A DNA stretch of 64,000 bases from Nephrocerus scutellatus (Eukaryota > Arthropoda > Insecta > Diptera > Pipunculidae), in NCBI GenBank assembly GCA_947095585.1, contig OX352762.1, forward strand, positions 26,140,669-26,204,668. Direction: 5' to 3'. Within the stretch, counting starts at the first letter, position 1, and each line of letters starts with the position of its first letter. Under the pieces are notes generated by a model. It worked only from the letters and a program-made list of their open reading frames with translations, did no database searches and had not been told where the DNA came from. Positions 10,945-22,814 of this stretch are shown here, piece after piece. The translations under genes and the position numbers were made by a program.

Positions 10945-12061
10945 CTGCAAGAAGGAAACATTAAAAAAACAATGCAATAATTTTGAGGATACACTGAGAA
11001 ATGTTGATCAAGTCAAATACAAAGATAAGGAATGAAATAAGTACTGAGGTTGGCAGGATGGGAATGATTGTATACAATCATAACTTAGATAAAGTGAATT
11101 TTTTTTTGGTCCCGTTCAATCAGCTTTAGAATATTGATATTAAGATATTAGGATTTGCTACAGAGAAATTGATTATTTTTTTGTCTCAAAGTTTAAGTAA
11201 TTTCAATCCTTCATTATAAGCATCAGAACACAACAGGAATTCGTTTTACAAAGAAAATATGCCACACACATGCATCCACATTTTCGAGTCTTAAACTTTT
11301 AATTCGTTTCTCAGGCAATAATAAAAACTTCATCCATTTATGCGATGTACAAGTTTGCTCAGAACCACTTTAATCAATAATCCTCAATATTATTTCTCAT
11401 TCCCATGGCAATGCCGAAGTGTACAAGAAATAGCACAATGTGCTATAAAAGTCTGTTCTTATATTTCATGGTTATTTGGTCAACCCAGCATCTCCATAAG
11501 CATGAGCATAACAGGGTTGACAGGTTAGGAGCCATCGGTAATTACTAAAACAATGGTGAAATTATATCGTCGCCATTCATTGTGTGTATCCTGGTTTCTT
11601 GTGCACCGCGCCATCAGTCAGCATTTAGTTCCGCTTCCTGAACAGTACTTGAGGAGAAGAAATGCAAGCAACATATGCAGCGCTGTGGCCAACCAACCAA
11701 GTCATTATCTAGCCACGACCATGACAAGGATCGTTAATAGTTGGATGACTGCTGGAAGCTGCTTGTCATTTCTAACGTTGTTGTTGTTGGGAAAAGCATT
11801 TGTCTGCCTTACAATTAAAGCTGCTGTGGATAATGGAAACTTTAATGGATGATTTAATTTTGGTTTATGCAAAAAGATTGACGTTGAATTATTAAAAATA
11901 TAAATAAATTTCTTATTGCAGTTCATTGTTTTGTTGAGTTTTTGTCGTTTAGCTTTTGTAGTAAGTACTAGTACATTGGCAGATTTTTTTTAAAAAATTT
12001 CTATCTTTTTCTTTCTTTTAAATATTTTGCTACGAGCAGTGTAGTTTTAGTAAAGTTGTCC
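10945..12061. other. Intron DNA, nothing recognised
   Basis: Frames of up to 99 codons occur on the plus strand at 11553-11852 but have no recognisable domain and no sign of a gene. Confidence 0.5.
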
Positions 12062-12475
12062 TTCTTATAAATAATAATAATAATATTCGGCGCGACAGAC
12101 CACTGCGGTCCAAGGACTAGCTTTTCGCGACCATTTGTGTTGCGCATGTATATTTTTGGACATAAATGGAAGGCCGAATCCGAACGGCGAATTGAGAAGC
12201 TTTCCTTGACAAGTTATTGTTAAAATTGGACGAAAAACAAAAAAGAAAAAATGCAACTTAGTTTAAAAAAGTTTTATTCGAGAGTGCTGTTACCAAGTAA
12301 CTTCAAACAATCATAAAGGAGAATACAAAAGTGTTACATGTATGTATGCAAAATGCACATATATGTGTGAGAGAGGTGGGACACCGTGAAAAATATTTTT
12401 GGTGTTACTGGGATTCGAACCACGAACCACCTGCTCAGTTACCATGTGCATTTCCACTGAGCCACGGTGCCCACT
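12062..12475 (-). mobile_element. tRNA-derived SINE interrupted by about 150 bp
   Basis: The minus-strand head (GTGGGCACCGTGGCTCAGTG, B box GGTTCGAATCCCAG, ACACCAAAAATATTTTTCAC) is at 12475-12370. The tail (CGCCGTTCGGATTCGGCCTT, GGTCTGTCGCGCCGAATATT and an ATT run) is at 12222-12062. Between them 12223-12369 is unrelated sequence, a secondary insertion or rearrangement. Confidence 0.7.
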
Positions 12476-14480
12476 GTCCTCCTTATGGATTGTTTTAAAA
12501 CCATTATGATGTCGTAGCCTACATGCAACCATTTTGGAAATTTATTTTATTTAACTAAATTATTTACCGCAATAAGAAATCTTAGCTCCCAACAAAGGCG
12601 CCAATCATTACATACAAATGAAACTTCAAACGGATCAAAATATCACTTGCGATCAAGATTTTACCAGCGAAAAAATAATAATATAAAGAACCGTTTATAC
12701 CTGGATTAAGTATATTTTTGCCATGAAAATTTGGGAATACCGGTCAGCGAGCACGGTGGCTTTTTTGAACCCTTAAAAGCGGAAAGAGGATTTCCTTTGC
12801 GAGGACATAATAACTTAGCTTTGCTATAACATTCGTGCATAGTGATAATGATGAAAGTCTGTTGAATATTCGCTTAGCTGGACAAAACTTGCAACAAAGT
12901 TGAAAGTTTATGAATAAATTTTTCGTTTTTGTTTAGAACTCGTTCTGTTGAATATCCACAATCAACTTTACTTAAAAATAAAATCCGTACTAGAACAGAG
13001 AAAAGAAGACTTAAAAAGTTTTCCTGCGAAAAGTCGAAAGTTTTGATTCCAGTGAAAGTACTGGTACTTCGATTTAACATGAAAATAACAAGCAACATCC
13101 CGGCCGAATGTGGGTGCTTTCAGTGCTGGATATTTGTTGAGTTTCGTATATTTTGTGTGTGTGTTATACGTGATTTGTTCTGGTTTTAAAGTATTGTTGA
13201 AAAGTTAATTCTAAGAAAAACTTTATGTATTTTTTTGTTCGGTCACTGGAATTTAAGGTAAAATTCATCATAAATTCTGGTAGTTGTTTAGGTCATTAAC
13301 AAAATATTGTCGCTTGGAAATTGGTTACAACATCGGCTGTTAAGTGCTTTCGTCCATTCGAATGACTTTTGTTTCTTTCAACAATCTGTCTATTAATCTA
13401 CCGGTTCTCTATTTATTTTCTGCAAACGGTCTAACCTTTTTTCACTTATTTGAATCGGGGCATGAAATTAGTTTCATTTGTTATGGGCTGATAATAACCA
13501 TCTTATTGGAAGGATTTAAGTGAAAACATGAGAAGAGTTAACATGGATTTGGGATTTAACGTTCAAAAGAGCATTTAAAAGACGCAGGATTCGAGAGAGA
13601 ACTAAGGAGGAATTTTTACTACCTGGGCTATTTTTCGGACTCGTCCAACGTTCTCGTGGTCTACCATAATGTTGCTAGAAGGGTAACTGATAAACGCATC
13701 TGATACATTACATTCACTTTGAGTTACTGGGATGCTAACTTTAATACTTCAGTAACATGCCTGGCCAAGACCGCAATCAAAATAATGCACACAGATACTG
13801 GAGGTTCATTGCGGTGTGTCCGATATTCAACCTTAAGGATGATGGGAGGTAGTATCGAATGCGCTCTGTACGGTTTGTCTCAGCAAAATAATTTTTTGTA
13901 TACCCATGAACAGATAAAAAATCCAACCTTCAAAAGTGTCATAAACTGAGATAAATTGAGAATTACACTACAAAAAAATCTACATACAAAATCTAATCAA
14001 ATATCTAAGCATTTGCGGGGACATATTAGAAAAACAAACGGTCTGGTATTTTTGGTAAACAACGTTATTATTATCTCTTATCAAGTTGCTCGTTATCTTT
14101 CCTAAACCAACGGAAAATTTTTAAAATAACTCAAATACGCTCGATCTAAATGTGGAGTTGCTAACCAAATTTTTGATATGGTTAGGCTCTTAAAATGGAA
14201 CCTTTCATGGGCAGCCTGAATCGTATTTCTAAGGAGATAAAGTTATGCCAACTTACTACTAGTATTGAAACGAACAAAGTATTTGCCACATAGTAAATGG
14301 TGTCCCAGATTGAACGCCGTACTTATATTATTATATTATATTATTTCACGTCAACTGTTTGTTTTGCGGTTGGCAGCTTTGGTCAGTTTACAGATGTCAC
14401 ATTTGTCAATTGCAATTGGTCCACATGAAAAGCTACAAGAAAGAGCAACGCATAATTATTTTTAAATTTTGATTACAGAA
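12476..14480. other. Intron DNA, mostly unrecognised
   Basis: No family repeat is clear. A minus-strand frame near 13900-13700 (YRAHSILPPIILKVEYRTHR) has the look of a decayed retrotransposon piece, but I cannot assign it. Confidence 0.35.
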
Positions 14481-14494
14481 ATACAGAATGTTTC

Positions 14495-14915
14495 GCTGAG
14501 ACAGCTCGCAAACTAGGTTGTTTTTCACATCGTGCCAGAAAACATCGATGCTGTGAGAAAACTGATTAAGGAGGATCGTCATGTGATTTATTGGGAATTC
14601 GAGGCATGCCTAGGCATTAGTAACACCAGCGTATATATTTGCACGTTGGATTCCACATTTTTTGATAGACGCACAAAAAAGGTTCGTGTCGATTGGTGCC
14701 GAGTCATGGATATTTGCGTATGAGCCGGAAAGAAAAGTACAATCGACTGTTTGGGTCTTTCAATTCGAAGAAAAACCAACAAAAGTTGTGCTAGCTCAGA
14801 GCGTTAGAAAGCAAATGGTAGCGTGTTTCTTCACGAAAACCGGTCATGTGGCTAAAGCTATAAAGCAATTTTTGATGAACAATTTTAATATTTTATTACT
14901 TTTTCTATAAACTGC
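14495..14915 (+). pseudogene. mariner transposase relic
   Basis: Translated fragments include VPENIDAVRKLIKEDRHVIY, a LGISNTS helix, RVDWCR, then in another frame GAESWIFAYEPERKVQSTVW, EEKPTKVV and KQMVACFFTKTGHVA. This is the typical order for a mariner transposase, from the N-terminal paired-like region into the first catalytic aspartate region, where the expected GDESW reads GAESW: the first catalytic Asp is lost. Deletions remove the middle and C-terminus. It belongs to a different mariner subfamily from the DD41D copies. Confidence 0.75.
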
Positions 14916-15454
14916 TTTTACTGAACCTCTACAGCCACGAGATAAGCAATACACCAGCTACAGCATTAAATACAGTTGAGACACAACAACAACCACCTTA
15001 TCGACCAGAAGTTCATACAGATTGATAGCGTTCATCAACACAAAAGTTTAAATAGAGAACTTTTTCCTACATTCATCGAAATGTGTTCTAGTTCCTTCTA
15101 AAATTTAAATCAATGTAGGAACAGTGATTTGGTGTTCAAATTTGAATTTTGAAAACTTTATTTCAGCAAGGTTACCATCTCATCGCAGTGTTGTTACATG
15201 GATTTGTTGGAAGGCAGACTGAGTTTCCACCTTTTTTGTAAATAATTATTATTTAAATAAAACAATAGGCGTCCTTATGCTATTTACTTTCTTTTCGCTA
15301 CCTGGTCCGACTAGGATAGTACCTTGGGTTGACCTAATTTATTTAGCATATATTTATCAATCCATATTTCCTCTTCTGGAGGAGTGATGTGGTGTGGCTG
15401 CATCGCCATTGGATATGCGGATGACTTCGCGATTTTTATTAGTGGTAAATACAG

Positions 15455-15742
15455 GTGTGGGCGCTGTGGCTCAGTGGAAAAGCGCATGGCTACTGAGCAT
15501 GGGTTCGTGGTTCGAATCCCAGCAACACCAAAAAGTATTTTTCACGGTGTCCTATCTCTCTCGAATGGGTGACAAACATTCCGAGAGTGATAACTTGTCA
15601 CGGAAAGTTCGCCGTTCGGATCCGGCCTTAAATTGTAAGTCCCTTCCATGTGTGTCCAAAAATATACATGCCCAACACAAATGTTCGCGAGAAGCTAGGC
15701 CTTGGATCGCAACGGTCTGTCACGACGAATATTATTATTATT
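15455..15742 (+). mobile_element. tRNA-derived SINE with 9-bp target duplication
   Basis: This is the clearest full copy. It has an A-box-like TGGCTCAGTGG, a B box GGTTCGAATCCCAG, the shared body with CACGGTGTCCTATCTCTC and CGCCGTTCGGATCCGGCC, and an ATT-repeat tail. TAAATACAG flanks it on both sides (15446-15454 and 15743-15751). It sits inside the retrotransposon relic right after the YADD motif, so the relic is older. Confidence 0.9.
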
Positions 15743-16394
15743 TAAATACAGCACGACCATCTGTCATGCACTTTGTTTGGTACTTTACAAATAGAAGATT
15801 GGTCAATCTAGAACCTGTCATCATAAAAGGTATGAAAGGAATACAAGTACAAACCAGGTGACCATATAGGAAACCAGAAAATTATTGACTCAATTTCTTT
15901 TTCGGCAGGTTATTTGAGAGAAACTGTTCTAACAGTGTTCCAGCACTGGACGCTAGAGGTCTGGTCTGGTTTACAGATGGATCGAAGATGGAATCGGGAG
16001 TTGGAGCTAGTGTCTTTGGACCCAACACCAAAGTCTCGATACCAATGGGAATGAGTCACACGGTTTTCCAGGCTGGACCCCATGCTATTGAGATCTGCGC
16101 TAGGGTAAACTTTAATAAAGGTATTTAGGGCGCTAGGATATATATCTTTTCAGATAGCCAGGTAGCACTTAAATCGCTTTCGTCCAACTTAACGGACTAT
16201 ATATTAGTTAAATGCTGCTACGATGCACTACAATCTCTTGCTAGACATAACAGGGTGAAACTTGTATGGGGCCCTGGTTATCAAAGATTTACAGGCAACG
16301 AGTCTGAAGATGAACTAGCTAGAGCTTGGTCAAAATCTGCGCTCATAGAACCTGAACCTGGTGTCAACTGGGCAGCCGTCACAGCGCTGATTAA

Positions 16395-16505
16395 TAATTA
16401 GTAGCACAAACTTCATCTGATTTGTGTGTAAAAATATACATGCACAACACAAATGGTCATGAGAAGACAGGCCTTGGAACGCCAAAATATTAAAATTAAT
16501 TAACA
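16395..16505 (+). repeat. SINE 3'-tail fragment
   Basis: It matches the tail of the copy at 15455 (ATTTGTGTGTAAAAATATAC, then CACAACACAAATGGTCATGA, AGGCCTTGGA) and ends in an ATT-like run. The head is missing. It interrupts the same non-LTR relic. Confidence 0.65.
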
Positions 16506-16866
16506 TCTTCTGACCTACTGGGACAATGTCCCATGGCTGAGACAATACAAACGATTCATCAGGCCATATTACTACAAGGAAATCCATAATCTAGACAAGG
16601 ATAGCATTAGAAATCTGGTAAGCTTTCTCATAGATCACTGTGGCCTGCGGTATCACCTTAGCAAAATTAATCTAAGCTCAGACACAGTATGTAAGTTCTG
16701 CTCGGAAGATGAATCATCAGAGCACATTCTCTGCGAATGCCCAGCATTACATTGGTTAAAGAAGCGTATTTTCCATAAGCAAATATGTTCGTCTGCAAAG
16801 TTGAGAAACACTGCTACTACGGACGTACTATTCTTGATCAGGCAGGTGGTACGTCTCTTCGATTAG

Positions 16867-17112
16867 TAATACTCTGATGATACAATAATCCCAGCAATAT
16901 GGGCAACGGTATTTAAAAATTTTTTCGGTGAACCAACCAAGTTCTCAGGGTTACCATGCATATTTTTTTTTATACAGAATATATATTCTGATTCACCAAT
17001 GTCATTATTCCTGTATCGCCATATGTTTCTTTCAACTATTGTATCATTATTATTATTACTACCTTGTAGTAATAAATTTTATTTTTCATTGAATTAATAT
17101 ATAAAGAGACAC
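16867..17112. other. Short AT-rich gap
   Basis: Contains an ATT-rich run at about 17045-17060 and nothing recognisable. Confidence 0.4.
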
Positions 17113-17250
17113 GGATGTGGGCTCCGTAGCTCTTGTGGTTAGTACGTTGGACTTCTGACTGGGAGAGTCGAAGTTCGAATCCTAGAAAAATATAAAAAAT
17201 CATTCTCATGGTTGCAATTTTCGTGAATATCTGACAAATGTATGAAAGTT
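17113..17250 (+). repeat. Second tRNA-derived SINE head, tRNA-Arg-like
   Basis: GGGCTCCGTAGCTC, then GTGGTTAGTACGTTGGACTT and CTGACT resemble tRNA-Arg(TCT). A B-box-like AGTTCGAATCC follows at about 17171-17181. The 3' CCA-side arm does not pair well and non-tRNA sequence continues, so this is a SINE head or tRNA pseudogene and not a working tRNA. Confidence 0.55.
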
Positions 17251-17289
17251 TTAACTGTTATAAAAAAGAAAAGCTCCTTAATTTCATTT

Positions 17290-19070
17290 GTATTTTTTTT
17301 TTATATATAAGGGGTTTGCACCTTTTTAATGCTCGGCTATGGTTGGCACATTAAGGAAAAGGAGGAGAAAAGAGGAGATGTCTATGAGCTTGTGTTTTGA
17401 ATGCTTGTGGATCATAATTATATCGGAAGATAGAGCTTGGCAGAGCTTTCCGGGGGAACGGCTGAAGAACGAATCCCTGAACTTAACTGTACGTCCGAAG
17501 ATGGGCTTGAGGATAAACTGATGAGCATTTAGAGCGCCAGGAGTATTGTGGTTGAATTCAAGGAGAGGTGGTATGCAGCTGGCTATTTCTCTTGAGCACC
17601 GCTGGTAGAAGAAGCGATAAAACAGTGATAAGCAGGAAACGTTCCTGTTGTGTTCAAGAGAATCTATTGATTTTGCTATATTTGCGTCACCGATAAGATT
17701 TATCGCGGAGTTTTGTATTCTATCTAGCTGATGCAAAGTAGTTTTAGGCGCACCAGAGCAGACTAATTGTACTCAAGCTTAGGGCGAATAAAAGCCTTGT
17801 AGCCAGATCAGAGGGAGTGAAATATTCCTTGCACCGGGCAGCATTTTCGGCGACGTTAATTAACATACGTAGTTGTTTGAGTTCCACATGAGAAGTGAAG
17901 GGACGTTCCTCAATCTTATATGAGAAGCTGAGAGTGCTGTCGTCAGCGAAACAGTGAATTGGATTAGATGTAACAGATAAGAGATCATTAATAAAAATGG
18001 GAAAAAGTGTCGGCGACAAAACAGAGCCCTGGGGAACGCCAGCATTTGGGTAATGAACATTAGACTTGAAACCGTCCAGTAAAACTTGAATTCAGAGGTC
18101 CACAACATAGCTTCTAATCCAGTGAAGCAGTTTACTATCGACTCCATAAGCACGCATTTCGGACAAAAGAGCTTGATGCCAAACTCTCTCCTTATGATGC
18201 CTTATCGAGTGCAACAGCTTTGCTTTCTCCAAATTGATACAAAGACCGATTTGGTGAAACATATACCATCAAATCACCAGTAGAACGTTGTCCACGAAAT
18301 CCATACTGTCGGTCACTAAGCATTTCGTTGGTTTCAAGATATTTCTTAAGCTGATAATTGATCAGCATTTCCATGAAGTTGAAAAAATAGATGTTAGTGC
18401 TATGGGTCGGTACGAAGAAGGAGACGACTGCTCGCCTATTTTGGATATGGGCTGGACAACGACTGCTTTCTAACTTCTCGGGGAGAGTCCAGAAGAATAG
18501 GATAGATGGGAAAGCTTACGCAAGGGTAATGCTAGCTTGGAAGAACACCCCTCAGAACTATTGGGGAAATAGCATCTGGCCCAGCGGATTTGTGAGCGTA
18601 GAGCGAGCAGCGAAATGCGCAGCAAACAGACTGGCCTTGTCTATAAATCTAACAACTGGAATGTCATTATAAATCGACGACGAGGCTGTATTTTTGATTC
18701 TTTTCGCGAATGACCAAAAAATTTTACTACCTTTGGAACATTGTAGTATTTTTTGCCTCAATTTTTGGTTGTAGCGAATTTGACTCGCCGAAGATGGGCA
18801 TTGCAATTATTCCTGGCTCTTGTTCGGTTTTCCTCAGTAGGGTTTGCTTTGTAAAACCGAAAGCATACCTCTCTGATCCTAGAAGCCTCTTTACATTTCG
18901 ACTCATTCCTATTTCTGGAAGGGATAAAGTCTCTCATACCAATAAAGATGATGTTTGTGATTGCATCAGCGGTGGCATCCACGTTGCTATCGCGTAATAA
19001 TAGCGACCAGTTAATTCTCCCAAAGAAGTTGTTAAGGTCATTCCAATTAGCTTTCTCGTATTGCCATACT
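17290..19070 (-). pseudogene. Non-LTR retrotransposon relic, jockey/CR1-like (endonuclease end and reverse transcriptase)
   Basis: Read from 19070 leftwards on the minus strand, the frames give the endonuclease end and linker (NWNDLNNFFGRINWSLLLRD, later RIREVCFRFYKANPTEENR) and a segment with KGSKIFWSFAKRIKNTASSS. The reverse transcriptase follows: LSDRQYGFRGQRSTGDL, a VPQGSVLSPTLF-type block in shifted frame, and the catalytic CFADDSTLSFSY. The C-terminal part has DRIQNSAINLIGD and ending with FRDSFFSRSPGKLCQAL. Several frameshifts and stops make it dead. The catalytic FADD is intact. A fragment of the same family lies at 36800-37136. Confidence 0.8.
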
Positions 19071-19189
19071 GTTTTTTTTTTGAGTTTTTTCTCTAACTAC
19101 GTGGTTTATTAATTAACGAGAAATTAGCTGATAATACACAACGGTCTGACGAGCCTAGAGGTGATAATACATTGAGGGAGTATTTATCA

Positions 19190-19265
19190 GGACGAGATGT
19201 ATGTTCCTTTCATTTGCGTAGAAAAATTTGACACGCACAACACAAAAGCCATTTCGTATCCAATT
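19190..19265 (+). repeat. Weak SINE-tail fragment
   Basis: TATGTTCCTTTCATTTGCGT, then AATTTGACACGCACAACACA and AAAGCC resemble the SINE tail, but diverged. Confidence 0.35.
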
Positions 19266-19686
19266 TAATTGCTGCAATGGAATCCCTGAAATTAACCAGA
19301 CAGCCGTCCTTCTGCCGTACCTTTGTTGATCATTTGACCGACATCTTTCCATCCATTTAACCGTATAATGTGAACTTTGGCATATAACAATAAATATTTC
19401 ATAAAAACATTAAGACGTTGTTTTTTCCTAAATTAAATCTGGCAATCAATCTAAGACAACCTTTGTTTAAACCAATTACAAGTTTATTGGGCATTTCCAT
19501 ACAATCTAATTAATAATAGCATTGTCGGATAGTGTCTATTACTTTATTTTCAAAAGTTCTTTTAACATTTTATTCAAATATTAACATTTGCGTTTCTTCA
19601 TGATTTATGCAACAATCTTTAGTAGTGTATAAAAAATTTCTATTAGTATAACCAGAATATACAAATTAGTTTCGAATTCAACTTAC
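19266..19686. other. Intron DNA before exon 3, nothing recognised
   Basis: AT-rich, no frames or repeats of note. Confidence 0.5.
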
Positions 19687-19776
19687 CTCTCTGATATCAA
19701 TCTTTCCATCCTGATTATCGTCGTAGGCTTCCATGAAACAAGACTTCAATTCCTCCAGCATTGTGTCTGTGACAGC
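19687..19776 (-). CDS. Cbp53E: Cbp53E coding exon 3 (residues 82-111, EF-hand 2)
   Basis: This 90-bp, phase 0-0 exon has a cgtttag acceptor and GTAAGT donor. It encodes 30 residues: an E-helix with MLEELKSCFMEAY followed by a canonical EF-hand loop from D100 to E111 (D-D-N-Q-D-G-K-I-D-I-R-E). The exon ends exactly at the last loop residue. The long introns on both sides are full of retrotransposon and Helitron relics, but the exon is undamaged, as expected under selection. Confidence 0.94.
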
Positions 19777-20279
19777 CTAAACGAAAAGAGAACATTTAAT
19801 AGAAAATCTTCAATCAATAATGCGATTATACTTTGCAAAATTGAAAAAGAGACAGGCAGGGAGGACATTACCTTGCAAGTAGCAAATCAAAAAGGAAATC
19901 TCATTTCGGCAAAATGGTTCGAACTCAAATCGACAGGTATTCATAGGAAATTGCGCAATGCAGTCGAATAGTACAATACATCGGATAAACTTTATCGAAT
20001 ACGTAGTCGTATTAAAGTATGTATGTAGTTCTCCTTGAAACCAACAACTATTTTAGATTTATTTGATAGTTATAATAATGTATACAACAATGCAACAGAA
20101 GGAAAAAATGCATAGCGTTGGTCGAATGTTTTTATTGTAATGTTTTGGATTTTGTGTTGTGGGTAGTCAACTACGAGCCAACTGCAATGAAATTAGCCTC
20201 TTAAATATCGCATATAAGGTTGATAATGTACTAGCACTTTGACGCACTTGATTTTGAATGGGATTAAATGTGCGGCGAA

Positions 20280-20476
20280 GTTTAACAGAGCGATAATTCG
20301 GGTTAAAAATAATAATAAATCGGAAAGACCCGCACTACAAGTATGAGACGAAAAAATTATTCAAGAAAGGGAAAAGACATTATGTTCGACATACATGAGA
20401 AAGAAGATATCACAACTTGCGGCCATTATCATGGATAACGTTATTGAGACCCGCGTATAAGATTTTCTGTTCTTTA
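20280..20476 (+). pseudogene. RTE-like retrotransposon fragment
   Basis: It contains the AISRLKNNK-like stretch and the KKEDITTCGHY segment followed by a ...DPRIRF-type piece, as in the copies at 22815 and 31040. Most of the element is deleted. Confidence 0.55.
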
Positions 20477-20900
20477 ATGTCAAAAAACTATACATTTTTT
20501 TAAATTCTTAAAACCATTACCGCTATAAACGTCGTTAAGAAACGTCAAGTAAGATCAAAAGTACGTTTTCATTCATTTCACAAACTTTTAATTTTAATCC
20601 TATTCCTGTTGACCTATTGCAGAAATATTATTAGGTGAAGTTGTAGAAAATTCAATGGACTTTAATACTGCATTTGTCAAAAAAAAATTATCCGAGAGCA
20701 TTTTTCGAAATAATAGCGTTTGAAAATAAAATGTAAAAAAACCTTTCTTTTTTTGACTTTGACGACGCTTATATCGGTAATGGTTTTAAGAATTTAAAAA
20801 AATGTACACTCTTTTAACCTTAAGGATTTAATTTTCTATCAAAATAGACCAACAGTGACCTTGTAGCCTGAAGCGTTCAAGAGTTACAGACTCGACAGAC
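20477..20900. repeat. Relative of the foldback element core, inverted
   Basis: It has its own inverted arms: AAATTCTTAAAACCATTACC at about 20500 and the inverse GGTAATGGTTTTAAGAATTT near 20780. It matches the core of the element at 4359-5755 in the opposite direction (GACCTATTGCAGAAATATTA against TAATATTTCTGCAATAGGTC). The long outer arms are absent. Confidence 0.6.
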
Positions 20901-21244
20901 GTGGTCCTGTCCAGCTTTCAGTAAATTTGTTTGTGATCGGTTTGTAAATTTGTAAAGAGCTATTTAAAATGTTAAATCAAAGTAAAATTGAGAAAAAACG
21001 TTAACCAAATGAGTTATTTCTTTAATTAAATTTGAAAACACAATTAATTTCAATGTATTTTATTTTAAAATCGATTTCGATTGCAATGTCATAGCAAACC
21101 AATCGAAACAAAGCATTTTTGTAAGTGAAACTACTTTATCGGCGCGTGAGGAGAAAATTTAGTAAGGTTGCGATTTTGAGTCAAATTGTTGGTCACATTA
21201 TTGTGTTACAATTTCAAATTTTGGGAACTAAGTAATTTCTCAAC

Positions 21245-21345
21245 CTTTAGGGGCCTTTAAGGGGTCTTTTGGGAGTTTTTTTGGGGCCTTTTGTAAGTCT
21301 TTTGAGAGTATTTTAGGGGTCTTTTGAGGGGTTTTTGACGGGTTT
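21245..21345. repeat. Degenerate G/T tandem repeat
   Basis: Imperfect units of the type GGGGTCTTTTGGGAGTTTTT recur about every 20-30 bp. It may be simple-sequence expansion. Confidence 0.55.
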
Positions 21346-21479
21346 TAAGCATAAAGTCAATCACTAAGCCTCGCATTTTGCTTGTGCGTCTACCCTTCCA
21401 TTATCTAACCTAAGTCCACCAATTCTTTCCAATGTAGGCACAGGAATGTCTAAAATATATTTCCGACAACGGAAACGGG

Positions 21480-22000
21480 CCCCAAATTTTTTTTTAATTA
21501 AATTGTATTTCTGATAAACAACACTTTTTGTAAAAATTTTGGAGACCCCGGCCCGGGGTCGTGGGGCCCCAAAAACTTTGTTAAAAAAATTAACCCAATT
21601 TTCTTCAAATATTATATACTTGTATCTCCGATGGGCAAAACTTTTGTAAAAAATTTGGAATCCCCGGACCGCGGGGTGGTGCGGTCCCATACAAATTTTT
21701 TGAAAAAAATTAACCCGATTCTCTTCGCATTTTATATGCATGTGTATTTCCGATGGACAACACTTTTTGTTAAAATTTTGAAGCGATCGGACCCCGGGGT
21801 CAGCGGGCACCGATACAAATTGTTTACAAAATTTATCAGATTTTTTTCAAATTTTATATTCATGTGTATCTCCGATGGACAACACTTTTTCTAAAAATTT
21901 TGGACACCCAGGGCTCCGGGGTCGTGAGACCCCATACATATTTTTTAAAAAAATTAACCCGACTTTCTTCAAATTTTATACACATGTGTTTCCAAGGATT
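21480..22000 (-). repeat. Inverted array of 122-bp minisatellite units
   Basis: About four units, each with ATCTCCGATGGACAACACTT, AAAATTTTGGA and a GC-rich block around CCCCGGGG, read on the minus strand. The family termini are not seen here. Confidence 0.65.
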
Positions 22001-22814
22001 TTTCAAAACAAACGCAAAAAAAAAACAAAATACATTATTTTTTCGGGACTGTAGTTAGTACTTAGCAAAAAAGTTGAATAATCCTTACCGAGTTTGCTAT
22101 CTACATTTTCGACGCTTTCAAGACCTAAGTAACGAATCACTAATGAACTATTATGAAGGGATCCTTTTAACAAAAAAAAATGGTGGTGTGGGCACAATAT
22201 GACTTTCGTTTATGTACGGGACCGGAATCTTCAGTAAATGTATCTTACATTCATTTTAATTTTTTTTTAATTTTTTGTTTTGTTTTTTTTTTTAATTTCT
22301 TTTGCACTGAAAAGATTTCTCCTAAGTGCGATACTTTTTGAGTTTTCACACAATTTATGAAAGGAACTTAAAAATATAAATTTTTATTTCCATAAGTTCA
22401 GCCGTCTGGGCTGTAAAGTGAAAACACAGACAGGCAGAGATTTTTTTCGCTTTTTCTGACTCAGGAGATACGGCAATGGGTAAATCTGCAAAAATCCCGA
22501 GTTCTAAAATTTTTATGATTACTATACTTCCTTTTGCTATGTAAAATAAAGTAAAATTAGGTGCAATTTAATTAGCATCTGAGATGGTTCGTGCATGACG
22601 TATGTTTTCCTGGACGATGTACAGTGAATAGTGAGTGGATAAATTGGGTTATTTGAGTTTTTTGCTGCTCTAAACATTTCTGTCTTCTGTGCGAAATTGA
22701 ATTTAAAATCTATTTTAATGATCTACTATTATTTTTTCAATGAATTGAAAATGCGAAAAAAATTAACTTCAAGTGAATGAATGAAATGAATGAAATGACC
22801 ACAATCTTGTTGAT
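22001..22814. other. Intron DNA, nothing recognised
   Basis: AT-rich, T-runs near 22260-22300, no useful frame. Confidence 0.45.

Larger units (their letters stand above)
15360..16866 (+). pseudogene. Non-LTR retrotransposon relic (RT, RNase H and C-terminal zinc knuckle), LOA/I-like
   Basis: Pieces of one open frame are visible in order. First comes a reverse transcriptase catalytic motif IGYADDFAIFISGKY at about 15405-15450. Next is an RNase H domain at 15970-16380 with FTDGSKMESGVGASVF, the FSDSQVALKSL motif and an ELARAWS end. Last, at 16540-16860, is a C-terminal part with a CCHC knuckle (CKFCSEDESSEHILCECPAL). A SINE splits it just after the YADD motif and a second SINE tail splits it at 16395. 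A stop interrupts RNase H near 16125. RNase H plus the CCHC end fits LOA/I-type elements; the clade is inferred. Confidence 0.75.

Noticed and set aside
11553..11852. 99-codon plus-strand frame in the intron
   Set aside because: No domain, no splice or promoter signals, and no similarity that I recognise.
15455..15525. Possible functional tRNA genes at the SINE heads (15455, 25873, 28744, 52637)
   Set aside because: Heads continue into a shared non-tRNA body with an ATT tail and flanking duplications, so they are SINEs.
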